This document shows, piece by piece, positions 6,077 to 16,457 of a stretch of DNA of 64,000 nt; the stretch's first letter is position 1, and each line of letters opens with the position of its first letter. The position numbers and the translations under genes are program-made. The notes under the pieces are model-generated. The model did not search any database. It had not been told where the DNA came from and worked only from the letters and a program-made list of their open reading frames with translations. The stretch comes from Methanobacteriota archaeon (GTDB taxonomy: Archaea; Halobacteriota; Methanomicrobia; Methanomicrobiales; Methanomicrobiaceae), in the NCBI GenBank assembly GCA_016841665.1, contig JAENYT010000001.1:286226-350225 (forward strand). The letters run 5' to 3'.

Positions 6077-6751
6077 TTATGCGCCCTGCATCGGGGCTTC
6101 TTCGTTCTCGGAAAACATCTCGCGGATTTTATCCTCGGCCTCGGTGATGGTGGCAAAGAGCAGTTCGTCACCTGCCTCGAGGCGAGGGTTATCTAAATAG
6201 AGTATGAACTCTGAACCCCGATAAAGCCCTATTGCTGCGGTTTTTGGTGGCAGGTCGAGATCGAGGAGTTTTTCACCAGCTGCTTTCTCCGCAACGATCA
6301 GGCTCGTGAACCGCACCTCCCCGCGTACGAGGGTGGAGAGTTCGATGACGTCAAGGCCCCGCAGGGTATCGGCGATGATCACGGACATGGCCTGGGAGGG
6401 GTTGACCACATGGCGAAATCCCAGTTTTTTTGCGACCGTCATCAGTTCTGCGCTGTCGGTTTTAATGATGATTTCAGGAACATTCGCCGTACGGGCGATG
6501 AGCCCGATGATAATGTTGTCCTGATCGTGACCGGTACAGGCAACAACGGCCTCAGCCTTCTCTATTTCCGCTTTTTCAAGAATTTCCGGCCGGGTCGCTT
6601 CCGCGCTGATCACCGTGCAGTCCATGCTTTCCGCGAGTTCCTGCGCTTTTTCGGCGTTGCGCTCGATGAGGATAATCTCGTGGCCCCGCACGATCAGATT
6701 GCTCGCCAGGTCGACGCCAAGCGCGCTTGCCCCCGCAATAATGATTCTCAT
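6077..6751 (-). CDS. trkA: Trk potassium uptake regulatory subunit TrkA
   Basis: 224 residues. This cytoplasmic NAD(H)-binding gating subunit works with the TrkH channel. An RCK_N Rossmann domain (1-120) begins MRIIIAGASALGVDLASNL with a G-x-S-x-LG variant of the usual dinucleotide loop, the acidic residue at the end of strand 2 (LIERN), and the ACTGHDQDNI segment. An RCK_C domain (about 140-215) follows. It lies 82 bases downstream of trkH on the same strand, so they probably form an operon. Confidence 0.92.
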   Translation of the reverse strand: MRIIIAGASALGVDLASNLIVRGHEIILIERNAEKAQELAESMDCTVISAEATRPEILEKAEIEKAEAVVACTGHDQDNIIIGLIARTANVPEIIIKTDSAELMTVAKKLGFRHVVNPSQAMSVIIADTLRGLDVIELSTLVRGEVRFTSLIVAEKAAGEKLLDLDLPPKTAAIGLYRGSEFILYLDNPRLEAGDELLFATITEAEDKIREMFSENEEAPMQGA

Positions 6752-6833
6752 ATCTTTTCTCCCTGTCTCAAGCAGTGATCGGTGATATGATATAGGTTTT
6801 CAAGTCAGGGTCGCTGCCGGCATGAGCAGACCC

Positions 6834-8306
6834 TCACCCGCTCCCGGAAGGTTCCTTTCCGGCACCTGTATGGATGGGTGGCAGGCGTACCCATGTTCTC
6901 GGAAACAGCAGGATAAAGAGGGGGATGATCTCCATCCTCCCGAGCAGCATGTCAGCGATCAGCACCAGCTTGAGCTGGGGGGCCAGTGCCGCCGAGGTCA
7001 CACCCGCAGAAAGTCCCACAGTGCCGAGCGCGCTGGAAACCTCAAAGAGGGCATCGCCGGCCCCTATACCGTGGAACATAAACAGCAGAGCGGAGACAAA
7101 GATAACAACGATGTAAAGCAGCACAAATGTCAGGAGTCCGTTGAGCTCATTGGTCTCGATCACCTCGCCTCTCACCTTGAGTGGGGTGAGCGCCTCACGG
7201 GGGAGGAAGAAGCGTATGAAGACCAGATGGATGAGTTTCAGGAGGATGATCAGCCGGAGGATCTTGATCCCGCCTGCGGTCGAGCCGACACTTCCCCCGA
7301 CCCACATGAGTGCGGAGAGCACCATCTTTGCACTATCGGGGAGGGGCGCAATATCTATGGTGGAAAATCCCGCGGTGGTGAGGGCCGAAAGCGCCTGAAA
7401 GGCCGCCGTCCCCACAACGAAGGAAAGCGGCCCCATCTGCTGCATGGTGAAGGCCAGCAGGAGCACCCCTATGGCGAGCACCGCCAGAAATCCCCTGAAC
7501 TGCTCGCTTGAAATCAGCAGCCGCGGGTTCTCGATGAGCCGCGGGTAGAGGCCGAAGTTGATCGCGCCCAGCACGCAGCCGAGGAGGACGGTGGCAGGAA
7601 TGATGATGCCGGAAAATCCTGCGATAGAATCTGCTTTCGTGGAGAACCCTCCGGTAGATACAGCCGAGAGGGCATGGCAGAGGGCGTCGAAGGGGGTCAT
7701 GCCGGCGATGATGAGCAGGAAAAAGGTAATCAGGGTGATACCCAGGTAGATCTTGCCGAGCATCTTCGCCGCACTGATGACATTCGGGCGCAGTTTTTTT
7801 TCCGCAATATGGACAGAATAGAGGCGATAGGCACTTGTTCCCGGACCAATGACGACCGAGAGCACGATGAGCACAATCCCGATCCCGCCGATCCACTGTA
7901 GCCAGCTGCGGGCAAAGAGAAAGGCCGGGCCCACACCAGGAGGAGCAACCGAGAGCCCCGTGGTGGTGAGGCCGGATACGGCTTCGAAAAAGGCATCGAG
8001 AATCGGCATCCCGGTGGAGATCGAGATGGGTATGGCGCTGATCGCGGAGGAAAGGGGAAATATCAGGGCCGCGAGCACGAGTGCCTCTTTCCATTCAAGA
8101 TCGTAGTCAGGAAGCATGCGGTGCAACCCGTAGCCAACTGCGATCACCACTATTGCCATCACCGCGTAGACTGCCGCAACGTGGTAATCCTCAAAATACG
8201 CCGCAACCATAAGGGGTACGAACAGCACCGCTCCAATGCCGATCATCACCTGCCCCAGATACTTGAGCACTGCGGCCCGGTTGACCGGGGAGACGAGTTC
8301 GTACAT
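6834..8306 (-). CDS. trkH: Trk/Ktr-family potassium transporter membrane subunit TrkH
   Basis: 490 residues, about ten to twelve hydrophobic helices and repeated P-loop/selectivity-filter-like segments (for example AVSGLTTTGLS, ALSAVSTGGFST, LTTAGFST and SSALGTVGLSAG, one per M1-P-M2 repeat). It is the ion-conducting subunit gated by TrkA and imports K+ for osmotic and pH homeostasis. A TATA element reading TTTAAATATA at 8331-8340 lies about 25 bases from the ATG, giving an almost leaderless transcript. Confidence 0.93.
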   Translation of the reverse strand: MYELVSPVNRAAVLKYLGQVMIGIGAVLFVPLMVAAYFEDYHVAAVYAVMAIVVIAVGYGLHRMLPDYDLEWKEALVLAALIFPLSSAISAIPISISTGMPILDAFFEAVSGLTTTGLSVAPPGVGPAFLFARSWLQWIGGIGIVLIVLSVVIGPGTSAYRLYSVHIAEKKLRPNVISAAKMLGKIYLGITLITFFLLIIAGMTPFDALCHALSAVSTGGFSTKADSIAGFSGIIIPATVLLGCVLGAINFGLYPRLIENPRLLISSEQFRGFLAVLAIGVLLLAFTMQQMGPLSFVVGTAAFQALSALTTAGFSTIDIAPLPDSAKMVLSALMWVGGSVGSTAGGIKILRLIILLKLIHLVFIRFFLPREALTPLKVRGEVIETNELNGLLTFVLLYIVVIFVSALLFMFHGIGAGDALFEVSSALGTVGLSAGVTSAALAPQLKLVLIADMLLGRMEIIPLFILLFPRTWVRLPPIHTGAGKEPSGSG

Positions 8307-8330
8307 GGACTGGTGAACATTTTTCCGGTG

Positions 8331-8340
8331 TATATTTAAA
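8331..8340 (-). promoter_or_regulatory. TATA box of trkH-trkA
   Basis: Read on the minus strand the sequence is TTTAAATATA, centred about 30 bases upstream of the trkH ATG at 8306. The match to the archaeal TATA consensus and the spacing suggest transcription starts at or a few bases before the start codon. Confidence 0.55.
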
Positions 8341-8497
8341 CTCTCTCCCGGAATTCCTTCGTTTCTCCATGCCAGATATACTCGCCCACACCCTCACGCA
8401 GAACTACAAATATTGCAAAGCGTATGAGAAAAGGTGCTGTTGAAGCCGACAGAAATAGAACAAAATTTTATTCGCTCCTCCAACAAATCATACATTG

Positions 8498-9121
8498 ATG
8501 ATTCCCCTTATCCTCGATCTGCGCACACGGCGTGTGATCATTTTTGGAGGAGGGAGCGTGGGCCTCAGGAAGGCGGCATTCTTTGCAGAAGAAAGCGAAG
8601 TGATCGTGCTCAGCCGGTCGTTCCTCCCGGGGTTCGAGACCCTCGGTGTGGAATGCCGGACCCTTGAAGCCGGTGCGATGCCGGAAGACGAGCTTTCCGC
8701 CCTGGTGCGCGGTGCATTCCTGGTGGTTGCCGCCACCTCTGATCGGGATCTCAACGACCGTATCGGAGCGCTCTGCACCCGGGAAGGGGTCCTCTTCAAT
8801 AATGCCGATGGAGAAGCGGGAAATGTCATTATACCCTCTGTGGTCCGCGGCGATCACTACCTCGTGGCGGTCAGCACGTACGGAAAAAGCCCGGGCATTG
8901 CCCGTTACCTCCGCATGCGCATCCAGGACGAGTGGACCGATATCGATCCCATGGTCGAGCTGCAGGCGGAACTCCGCCGCCATCTCAGAGAGGTCGAGCC
9001 CTTGCAGCAAAAAAGAACCGATATTATCTGGAAGATGCTCAATGATCCTGAACTGTGGGATGCACTGCGACACGATCGTGACGCGGCAAGAACACTTGCG
9101 CTGAGGAAGTACTGCCCATGA
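8498..9121 (+). CDS. Precorrin-2 dehydrogenase (siroheme-synthase N-domain type)
   Basis: 207 residues from the ATG at 8498; a TTG sits one codon earlier. It is a Met8p/CysG-N-like NAD-dependent dehydrogenase that oxidises precorrin-2 to sirohydrochlorin, and in some homologues acts as ferrochelatase. Visible features are the Rossmann motif FGGGSVGLRKA, the AGAM..ELSALVRGAFLVVAAT region, and the FNNADGEAGNVIIPSVVRG loop with a central catalytic Asp. The first gene of the tetrapyrrole cluster, it overlaps hemA by four bases (ATGA). Sirohydrochlorin is the branch point to siroheme, cobamides and coenzyme F430. Confidence 0.9.
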   Translation: MIPLILDLRTRRVIIFGGGSVGLRKAAFFAEESEVIVLSRSFLPGFETLGVECRTLEAGAMPEDELSALVRGAFLVVAATSDRDLNDRIGALCTREGVLFNNADGEAGNVIIPSVVRGDHYLVAVSTYGKSPGIARYLRMRIQDEWTDIDPMVELQAELRRHLREVEPLQQKRTDIIWKMLNDPELWDALRHDRDAARTLALRKYCP

Positions 9122-10392
9122 CCAGCACCCTTCATGTACCTATCGCCGTCGGGGGTATCAGCCACCATGATGCCGATATCAGTGCACTTGAGCAGTTCCG
9201 GTTCGAGGACGAGCGGTCGGTGCTCTCCGACGCCAGAGAATGGTTCAGGGGCGTCTGCCTGCTGCAGACCTGCAACCGTGTCGAGGTCATCGTCCATGGC
9301 GAAGCATCCCAGCTCGAGGCGTTTTTCGAAGAGCAGGGGCGGACCGGGTACTGGATCCTGGAAGGTGAGGAAGCCCTTCGCCATCTTCTGCAGCTCGCCG
9401 CAGGGATTGACTCGATGATCGTGGGCGAGGACCAGATTCTCGGGCAGCTGAAGGCGTCGCTCTCCTGCTCCCAGGAGGCCGGGACCTGCAATGCCGTCAT
9501 CGATCAGTGCATCACCAAGGCGGTCCATGTCGGGGTTGAGGTCCGCAGGCGTACGCAGATTAACAAAGGAGCGGTCTCCATCGGGTCCGCAGCGGTTCAG
9601 CTGGGAGAACATCTCCTGGGGTCACTCGAAGGCAAACATATCGCCGTGGTGGGGGGCGGGGAGATGGGAACGCTGGTCACGAAGGCGCTTGCAGCAAAAC
9701 ATCTCACCGCCATCTACGTCACCAACAGGACACACGAACGGGCAGTTGTACTCGCCCGGGAGGTGGGAGGAAAGGCGGTGAAATTTGAGGAGCTCTACCA
9801 CTATATCTCCCTCTCTGATGTGGTCATCTCGTGCACGGCCGCTCCTCACCCGGTGATCCATGCCGACCGTCTTGTGGCGATGATGGAAGAGCGGCGCTGG
9901 CCCCTCGACCAGCACCCCCGCCCGCTTATCATCATCGACATCGCCCAGCCGCGGGATGTCGAACCCGGGGTGGGATCGATACGCGGCGTCCACCTGTTCA
10001 CCATCGATGACCTCCGGAACGTGAGCGTGAACAACATGCATGCCCGAAAAAAGGAAGCCTCGATGGCTGCACGGTTTCTGGAAGAGGAACTCTCCCAGTT
10101 CGTGATGCTGCTGAACCGTACCGCGGCCGACGATGCACTCGCATCGCTCCACACGTGGGCGGAGGCGATCCGAGTGCGGGAACGGGATCGCGCTGTTGGC
10201 CGGCTGCAGGGAACAGATGAGAAGACACTTGCCGTGTTCGAAGATTTTTCTCGTGTGCTCGCGAAGAAACTGCTTCTCGATGCGACGTTTGCCATCCGGA
10301 CGGGGGCGGAATGCGGAAATCTGGAACAGGCTGAGGCACTGGTCAGGGCAATTACCCGGGGTGAACATACATGTATCCGAAAACGAGACTGA
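9118..10392 (+). CDS. hemA: Glutamyl-tRNA reductase
   Basis: 424 residues. It reduces Glu-tRNA(Glu) with NADPH to glutamate-1-semialdehyde, the committed step of the C5 tetrapyrrole route. The catalytic cysteine is C52 in LLQTCNRVE. The invariant 'ITKAVHVGVEVRRRTQINKG' block and the Rossmann loop VVGGGEMGTLV are present, and a helical dimerisation domain lies at the C-terminus. It overlaps the preceding dehydrogenase by four bases and hemB by 22, so expression is tightly coupled. Confidence 0.96.
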   Translation: MTSTLHVPIAVGGISHHDADISALEQFRFEDERSVLSDAREWFRGVCLLQTCNRVEVIVHGEASQLEAFFEEQGRTGYWILEGEEALRHLLQLAAGIDSMIVGEDQILGQLKASLSCSQEAGTCNAVIDQCITKAVHVGVEVRRRTQINKGAVSIGSAAVQLGEHLLGSLEGKHIAVVGGGEMGTLVTKALAAKHLTAIYVTNRTHERAVVLAREVGGKAVKFEELYHYISLSDVVISCTAAPHPVIHADRLVAMMEERRWPLDQHPRPLIIIDIAQPRDVEPGVGSIRGVHLFTIDDLRNVSVNNMHARKKEASMAARFLEEELSQFVMLLNRTAADDALASLHTWAEAIRVRERDRAVGRLQGTDEKTLAVFEDFSRVLAKKLLLDATFAIRTGAECGNLEQAEALVRAITRGEHTCIRKRD

Positions 10393-11354
10393 GACGACTG
10401 AGGAAACGGTTATTCCAGCCGTTATTTAAGGAGAACCGCCTGCAAAAAACCGATCTCATTGCGCCGGTGTTCGTGGACGAGACCATTAGTGCGCCAAAAC
10501 CCATCCTCTCCATGCCCGGGCAGTCCCGCATCCCCCTCGGTACGGTTGCGGGGACGGCGGAGGCACTATGGGACTGTGAGATTTCCGCAATGGTGCTCTT
10601 CGGCATTCCCGCACAGAAGGACGGGCAGGGCAGCCAGGCATTTGCGCATGATGGGGTCGTCCAGAAGGCGGTGCGGGAGATCAAACGGGCAGTGCCCGAT
10701 ATGGCGCTGATCACCGATGTGTGCGCCTGCGAGTATACGGATCACGGCCACTGCGGCATCATCGGCGATACGGCATATGGCCCCGACCTGCTCAATGATC
10801 CCTCGCTGGATCTCATGGCGAAGATCGCGGTCAGTCATGCGGAGAGCGGCGCCGACATGGTAGCTCCCTCCTGCATGCTTGACGGCATGGTGGCGGTAAT
10901 ACGGAACGCCCTGGACGGTGCGGGGCATGAAGATCTCCCCATCATGTCCTATTCGACCAAATATGCAAGCGCCCTCTACGGCCCCTTCCGTGAGGCTGCC
11001 GATTCGGGCTATGCGTTCGGGGACCGTTCCACCTACCAGCTCGATCCCGCAAACGCCCGCGAGGGCGTTCGTGAATCAATACTGGACGCCGAGGAAGGGG
11101 CTGATGTGCTCATGGTCAAACCGGCGGGCTTCTACCTGGATATCATCTCGTCCGTCGCCTCGATCGGCCTGCCTGTCGCCGCATACCAGGTGAGCGGTGA
11201 GTATGCCATGATCAAAGCGGCAGGAGAGAAGGGGTGGCTGGACGAACGTCGTGTGGTGATGGAGAGCCTCACCAGCATCAAACGTGCGGGGGCAGACCTC
11301 ATTATCACCTATTTTGCGAAGGACGCTTCGGGGTGGCTTGATGAAGAGCAGTGA
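10371..11354 (+). CDS. hemB: Delta-aminolevulinic acid dehydratase (porphobilinogen synthase)
   Basis: 327 residues. It condenses two 5-aminolevulinate molecules to porphobilinogen. The two Schiff-base lysines are recognisable in [15 protein letters not shown] and [12 protein letters not shown]. The metal-binding segment [14 protein letters not shown] carries three cysteines, so this is a zinc-type enzyme. The start overlaps hemA by 22 bases and the end overlaps hemL by 14. Confidence 0.96.
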   Translation: MYPKTRLRRLRKRLFQPLFKENRLQKTDLIAPVFVDETISAPKPILSMPGQSRIPLGTVAGTAEALWDCEISAMVLFGIPAQKDGQGSQAFAHDGVVQKAVREIKRAVPDMALITDVCACEYTDHGHCGIIGDTAYGPDLLNDPSLDLMAKIAVSHAESGADMVAPSCMLDGMVAVIRNALDGAGHEDLPIMSYSTKYASALYGPFREAADSGYAFGDRSTYQLDPANAREGVRESILDAEEGADVLMVKPAGFYLDIISSVASIGLPVAAYQVSGEYAMIKAAGEKGWLDERRVVMESLTSIKRAGADLIITYFAKDASGWLDEEQ

Positions 11355-12582
11355 ACTATTCGAAGAAGCAAAGAGACTGATGCCGGGAGGCGTGAGCAGC
11401 CCGGTTCGTGCGATATCGCCCAATCCATTCTATGTGGAGCGGGCAGGAGGATCGAAGATGGTCACGGTGGACGGCAACTCCCTTATCGACTGCTGTCTCG
11501 GGTACGGTCCGCTCCTCCTCGGCCATGCCCATCCGGAGATCCGAAAATCCATCGAGGATCAGCTCGCCAGAGGATGGCTCTACGGCACCCCCGTGGAGCG
11601 GGAGATCGAACTGGCCCGGCGCGTATGCACCGACTTTCCGGGCATCGAAATGGTTCGCTTTGTCTCCAGCGGCTCGGAAGCGACCATGGCCGCGATCAGG
11701 CTCGCCCGGGGGTACACCGGCAGGCATGACATCGTCAAGATCGAGGGCGGGTTCCACGGCGCCCACGATGCGGTGCTCGTCAAAGCGGGGTCGGGTGCAA
11801 CCACCCTCGGCATTCCCGATTCTGCAGGGGTGATCCCCGGCCTCGTGGCCCACACCTGCCAGATCCCGTTCAATGACGCCGAGATGCTGGAATCACTGCT
11901 TTCCCGCAACAACGACGTGGCGGCGGTGATTCTGGAACCGGTGATGGGGAACATCGGCCCCATCCTGCCTTACGACGGTTATCTCGCAGAGGTTCGTGGC
12001 ATCACGCAGGACCATGATGTGCTGCTCATCTTCGATGAGGTCATCACCGGGTACCGTCTGGGCATCGGGGGTGCCCAGGCTGCGTTCGGGGTGACGCCCG
12101 ACCTCACCACGCTCGGCAAGATCATCGGGGGCGGGCTGCCCATTGGGGCGTTCGGCGGGAGGCGCGAGATCATGAAGCTCGTGGCGCCCGCAGGGCCGGT
12201 CTACCAGGCCGGGACCTTTTCCGGCAATCCTCTCTCCCTTACCGGCGGGATCGCCACCATCGACTGGATCCATGCGCACCGTGACCTCTATGGACGCCTC
12301 GAAGAAGCCACACGGTCGATCGGCGAGTCGCTCCCCGCGCACGCCGACGGGTCGTTCGTCAGCATCGGATCGATGTTCAAGTACTTCTTCAGGCCCGAAC
12401 CCCCGGAGAACTATCATGAGGCGAAAGAGAGCGATACTGTGGCTTTTGCCGAATTCTGGAAAAATATGCTCGAGAACGGTATTTTCCTGCCGCCTTCGCA
12501 GTTTGAAACGAATTTCCTCTCCGCAGTGCACAGTGATGAGGACATCGACAGAATAGCCGGGGCATACCAGACATGTCTCTGA
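11341..12582 (+). CDS. hemL: Glutamate-1-semialdehyde 2,1-aminomutase
   Basis: 413 residues from the ATG at 11341 ([20 protein letters not shown]), the normal family start; an upstream in-frame codon would extend it inside hemB. A PLP enzyme that converts glutamate-1-semialdehyde to 5-aminolevulinate. Landmarks are the [15 protein letters not shown] substrate/PLP loop, [12 protein letters not shown], and the PLP lysine in [17 protein letters not shown]. Fits between hemB and hemC, with a ten-base overlap into hemC. Confidence 0.96.
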   Translation: MKSSELFEEAKRLMPGGVSSPVRAISPNPFYVERAGGSKMVTVDGNSLIDCCLGYGPLLLGHAHPEIRKSIEDQLARGWLYGTPVEREIELARRVCTDFPGIEMVRFVSSGSEATMAAIRLARGYTGRHDIVKIEGGFHGAHDAVLVKAGSGATTLGIPDSAGVIPGLVAHTCQIPFNDAEMLESLLSRNNDVAAVILEPVMGNIGPILPYDGYLAEVRGITQDHDVLLIFDEVITGYRLGIGGAQAAFGVTPDLTTLGKIIGGGLPIGAFGGRREIMKLVAPAGPVYQAGTFSGNPLSLTGGIATIDWIHAHRDLYGRLEEATRSIGESLPAHADGSFVSIGSMFKYFFRPEPPENYHEAKESDTVAFAEFWKNMLENGIFLPPSQFETNFLSAVHSDEDIDRIAGAYQTCL

Positions 12583-13457
12583 AAATCGGCACCCGAGGGA
12601 GCAAACTGGCACTGGTGCAGACCCGGAAGGTGACGGATGCGCTGCAGCAGCGTGGCATCGAGACCGAAACGGTGGTCATCACTACCCCAGGAGATGCAAA
12701 AACGGGGGTTCCCCTTCACGCGATCGGGGGGCAGGGGGTCTTTGTCCGTGCCCTCGACGACGCCATCTTGGAAGGAAGGATCGACGCTGCAGTGCACAGC
12801 ATGAAGGATATCCCGTCTGCAAGGCCGGAGGGCTTGAGTACCTGCGCAGTCCTGAGACGGGATTCTCCTGCCGATTACCTGGTGCATTCCTGTGATCTCG
12901 AGGAGATACGGGTGGTGGGAACCTCGAGCACCCGGAGGAGGGCGCAGCTGCTCAGGAGCGCCCTTCCCATCGAGGTGCGTGAACTGCGGGGAAACGTGGA
13001 CACCAGGCTAAAAAAACTCGAGCGGGGAGAGTATGACGCAATCGTGCTTGCAGAGGCAGGCATGCAGCGGCTGGGACTCGACCTCCCCGGCACCCGCCTC
13101 CTCCCGCAGTGGTACGTACCCTCACCCAACCAGGGGGCGATTGCTGTGGTATGCCGTAATGATCCCGGCTGCATTGAGCAGTTCCATCCGCTCGATCACT
13201 TCCAGACCCGAAAAGAGGTGGAGGTCGAACGCGCGGTGATGGAGGAGGTAGGCGGCGGCTGCTTCACCCCGATGGGCATCTTCTGCGAATCAGGATTTCT
13301 CATCGCGGAGGTGCTGGCGCTGGACGGTTCACGATGGGAGCGCATCGAGGATTCGGGAGACACCATCGAGGAGGCGCGTGAGATCGGGCAGAAGCTGCGG
13401 ACGATCGCCTGCGACATGATCGAAGATGCCCGGATCTCGCTGTGGGTGAGCGAATGA
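12573..13457 (+). CDS. hemC: Porphobilinogen deaminase (hydroxymethylbilane synthase)
   Basis: 294 residues. It polymerises four porphobilinogen units to hydroxymethylbilane on a covalently bound dipyrromethane cofactor. The N-terminal [13 protein letters not shown], the [10 protein letters not shown] loop and the arginine-rich [13 protein letters not shown] are diagnostic. The cofactor-carrying cysteine is in [11 protein letters not shown]. It starts inside the last codons of hemL and ends in an ATGA overlap with cobA. Confidence 0.96.
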   Translation: MSLKIGTRGSKLALVQTRKVTDALQQRGIETETVVITTPGDAKTGVPLHAIGGQGVFVRALDDAILEGRIDAAVHSMKDIPSARPEGLSTCAVLRRDSPADYLVHSCDLEEIRVVGTSSTRRRAQLLRSALPIEVRELRGNVDTRLKKLERGEYDAIVLAEAGMQRLGLDLPGTRLLPQWYVPSPNQGAIAVVCRNDPGCIEQFHPLDHFQTRKEVEVERAVMEEVGGGCFTPMGIFCESGFLIAEVLALDGSRWERIEDSGDTIEEAREIGQKLRTIACDMIEDARISLWVSE

Positions 13458-14188
13458 GCGGCCGGGTCTATCTTGTCGGCTCCGGCCCCGGAGGCCTTGG
13501 CCTTCTCACCTTCAGAGCGCGTGAGGTGATCGACAGTGCCGACGTGATCCTCTATGACCAGCTCCCCGGTGAGGAGGTCCTGGCCACGCTGCCCCGCAGT
13601 GCTGAGCTCATCGATTGCGGCAAGTTCGGGAGCATGCATACGCTTGAGCAGGAGGATATCGAGGCGCTGATGGTGCGGCATGCTCGGGAGGGAAAGAAGG
13701 TCGTGCGCCTGAAGGGCGGCGATCCCTTCCTCTTCGGCCGGGGCGGAGAGGAGATGGAGGCGCTGCGCGCCGAAGGAATCCCCTATGAAGTCGTCCCCGG
13801 CATCACGAGTGCCATCGCCGTGCCCGAGTGCGTGGGCATTCCGGTCACCCACCGCACTGTTGCCTCGCAGGTCACCATCCTCACCGGCCACGAAGATCCG
13901 ACCAAAACGCAGTCCGCACTGGACTGGGAATGGCTTGCCCGCTCACCGGGAACACTCGTTATCCTCATGGGGGTAAAGAACCTCACCACCATTGCATCAA
14001 ACCTCATCAGCCACGGGATGGACGGGGCCACGCCCGTGGCCATCATCGAGCGGGGACTGCGCCCCGACCAGCGGGTCACAGTGGGACCGATTTCGGAGAT
14101 CGGCGATACCGCCCGGGAGCGCAATGTGCGGCCGCCCGCGATCATCGTCATCGGCGCCGTGGTGGAGCTCTACCGGGAACCCGGATAG
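13454..14188 (+). CDS. cobA: Uroporphyrinogen-III C-methyltransferase (SUMT)
   Basis: 244 residues from the ATG at 13454 (ATGA overlap with hemC). It methylates uroporphyrinogen III at C2 and C7 with SAM to give precorrin-2, substrate of the dehydrogenase at the head of the cluster. Motifs: VYLVGSGPGGLGLLT, VVRLKGGDPFLFGRGGEEME, EVVPGITSAIAVPE and TVASQVTILTGHE. The tetrapyrrole genes end here: no uroporphyrinogen-III synthase (hemD) frame follows, although the pathway needs that step. Confidence 0.95.
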   Translation: MSGRVYLVGSGPGGLGLLTFRAREVIDSADVILYDQLPGEEVLATLPRSAELIDCGKFGSMHTLEQEDIEALMVRHAREGKKVVRLKGGDPFLFGRGGEEMEALRAEGIPYEVVPGITSAIAVPECVGIPVTHRTVASQVTILTGHEDPTKTQSALDWEWLARSPGTLVILMGVKNLTTIASNLISHGMDGATPVAIIERGLRPDQRVTVGPISEIGDTARERNVRPPAIIVIGAVVELYREPG

Positions 14189-14276
14189 TCCATGCGCGAG
14201 ATGAGAGCTGCTTCTACCGGGAACTCTGGCCCATACGCATACGAGAGACGACGGATGGCTGTGCGAACTCGTCTCG

Positions 14277-14609
14277 ATGCACTATGACGACGATCCGTTC
14301 ACCGACGTGCACACCCATATGGTCTCGGTAGACCCGGGAAGCTATCGCGCAAACCACTATCACAGGAAGAAAGAGGAATGGTTTGCGGTCGTCTCAGGCC
14401 GCATCGAGGTGCGCCTCAGGCACGTCCTGAACGGGGATTCAGCCTCTGTGATGCTCGATACTGAAGATCCGGTCTGCAGGATTCTTTATATCCCGCCCCT
14501 CGTCGCCCATTCCATCCGAACCCCCCACTCCACCGAATCAACTCTCGTGGTGTTCAGTAAACGCCCTGAGGGCCGGGAAGGTACCATCCCGTTCGACGTG
14601 GACCGGTGA
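14277..14609 (+). CDS. Cupin-domain protein, probably missing its annotated N-terminus
   Basis: 110 residues from the first ATG. A cupin barrel is visible: NHYHRKKEEWFAVVSGRIEV (metal-type H-x-H and Glu of cupin motif 1) and YIPPLVAHSIRTP (motif 2). It resembles dTDP-sugar epimerase/isomerase-like cupins (WxcM/FdtA type). In those the conserved N-terminal block is of the type DDRGWL-x-E, and here RDDGWLCELVS is encoded in frame immediately upstream of the ATG (about 14244-14276). That extension has no ATG, GTG or TTG before the stop at 14202-14204, so the real start is unclear. Function in sugar metabolism is only family-based. Confidence 0.65.
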   Translation: MHYDDDPFTDVHTHMVSVDPGSYRANHYHRKKEEWFAVVSGRIEVRLRHVLNGDSASVMLDTEDPVCRILYIPPLVAHSIRTPHSTESTLVVFSKRPEGREGTIPFDVDR

Positions 14610-14687
14610 TACCCGTGGCACTTGCTGGGAGGCTTCATGCGACCCCACTCCTATTTATGCCTCCCCGCAGATTCCTCTATGAAGCCT

Positions 14688-16331
14688 ATGCGAAGTGATG
14701 TGGTCAAATCGGGGTTTGAGCGAGCTCCCAACAGGTCGCTCCTACGTTCGCTCGGAATCACGCAGAGGGAAATGGATCTCCCCTTTGTCGGCATCGCAAA
14801 TTCCTGGAACAACGTCGTTCCCGGCCACCTTCATCTCAGGCTGATCGGGGAGAAGGTGCGTGAGGGCGTGGCTGCTGCCGGCGGCGTGCCTTTCGAATTC
14901 AATACCATCGGTATCTGCGACGGCATCGCCATGGGACACGAGGGGATGCGCTATTCCCTCCCCTCCCGTGAAACCATCGCCGATTCGATTGAACTGATGG
15001 TGGAAGCCCACCGGTTCGACGCTCTTGTCTGCGTATGCACCTGCGACAAAATCGTCCCCGGGATGCTCATGGCTGCGGCGCGGTGCAACATCCCGGCCAT
15101 CGTAGTCACCGGGGGGCCGATGCTGCCCGGCTACCGGGAAGGCGAGGAACTCTCTCTTATTGATGTCTTCGAAGGCGTGGGATGCGTGGCAGCAGGGACG
15201 ATGACCGAGGATGAGCTCTGCGAGCTCGAGACCGCGGCGATGCCCGGCTGCGGCAGCTGTCAGGGGCTGTATACGGCAAACACCATGGCATGCATGACCG
15301 AGGCCATGGGCATGTCGCTTGCCGGATGCGCTGCCATCCCCGCCGTGAACGCCGCCAAGCTGCGCATTGCACGGGAGAGCGGCGAGCGGATCATGGGGCT
15401 TTTAGGCGAGGGGACCACCCCCCGCGATATCATCACCATGGCGTCGCTCGAAAACGCCATCCGTATCGATCTTGCACTTGGTGGGTCGACCAACACCGTG
15501 CTGCACCTTATGGCGGTGGCGCAGGAGGCAGGCGTGCCCCTCGATCTCGAGGATTTCAACCGCATCGGCGAGGGTGTGCCCCACATCTGCTATATGCAGC
15601 CTTCCGGGCCCCATTCCATGCAGGCGCTATACCGGGCCGGCGGTATTCCCGCGGTGTTCTCACGGCTTGAGAGGATCATCAGCGACTGCCCGACCGTATC
15701 CGGCAAATCCACGCTGCAAATCGCACAAGAGGCGATCGTAGCAGATGAGATGATCATCCGCCCGGTGGATGACCCGGTGAACGCCGCAGGCGGCCTCCGC
15801 ATCCTTCGCGGGTCCCTTGCCCCCGACGGGTGCGTGATCAAGAGCGCCGCTGTCGTTCCGGAGATGTGGCAGCATTCGGGACCTGCCCGTGTGTTTGAGG
15901 GGGAAAAGGCAGCAATGAAGGCGATAATGGCGAATGAAATCCAGGAAGGGGATGTGGTGGTCATACGCTACGAAGGGCCGCGGGGCGGCCCCGGCATGCC
16001 CGAAATGCTCTCCCCGACGTCGGCGTTGATGGGGCTCGGGTATCGCAGGGTGGCGCTCGTGACCGATGGTCGATTTTCAGGAGGCACACGCGGCCCCTGC
16101 ATCGGGCATGTGGCCCCGGAGGCGGCGGTCGGGGGGCCAATCGCCCTCGTTGAAGAGGGGGATACGATCACCATCGATCTCACACACCGCACCATTGATC
16201 TCGCGGTGGATGCCGCGGAACTCTCCAAGCGGCGCAAGGCGTGGAGGCCACAGGAGCGCATCCTCTCGGGTGTGCTGGCGCGGTATGCGGTCACGGTTGA
16301 ACAGGCGAATCGAGGCGCAATTCAAAAATAA
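14688..16331 (+). CDS. ilvD: Dihydroxy-acid dehydratase
   Basis: 547 residues from [20 protein letters not shown], the usual family start; an ATG three codons upstream (14679) is equally well placed after the TATA-like CTATTTATG near 14651. It dehydrates 2,3-dihydroxy-isovalerate and its homologue in valine, isoleucine and leucine synthesis, using an Fe-S cluster. Cluster cysteines are visible in [12 protein letters not shown] and [16 protein letters not shown]. Other motifs are [11 protein letters not shown] near the middle and [15 protein letters not shown] near the end. Confidence 0.95.
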   Translation: MRSDVVKSGFERAPNRSLLRSLGITQREMDLPFVGIANSWNNVVPGHLHLRLIGEKVREGVAAAGGVPFEFNTIGICDGIAMGHEGMRYSLPSRETIADSIELMVEAHRFDALVCVCTCDKIVPGMLMAAARCNIPAIVVTGGPMLPGYREGEELSLIDVFEGVGCVAAGTMTEDELCELETAAMPGCGSCQGLYTANTMACMTEAMGMSLAGCAAIPAVNAAKLRIARESGERIMGLLGEGTTPRDIITMASLENAIRIDLALGGSTNTVLHLMAVAQEAGVPLDLEDFNRIGEGVPHICYMQPSGPHSMQALYRAGGIPAVFSRLERIISDCPTVSGKSTLQIAQEAIVADEMIIRPVDDPVNAAGGLRILRGSLAPDGCVIKSAAVVPEMWQHSGPARVFEGEKAAMKAIMANEIQEGDVVVIRYEGPRGGPGMPEMLSPTSALMGLGYRRVALVTDGRFSGGTRGPCIGHVAPEAAVGGPIALVEEGDTITIDLTHRTIDLAVDAAELSKRRKAWRPQERILSGVLARYAVTVEQANRGAIQK

Positions 16332-16457
16332 CACCCAATATTTTCCCCCTATGCAAACATCCACGGATGGGAAGTGCTATACGTGCTCCTGTCCACTAGT
16401 TTTTTCTGGCAGACCCGATTCCCCTGTGTGACTGCCTGATTGTAAGAGGTGTTGTTG

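Noticed and set aside
14192-14287. Alternative cupin start at the ATG at 14192
   Set aside because: It is in another frame and ends at 14285-14287 after 31 codons; it does not join the cupin domain without a frameshift.
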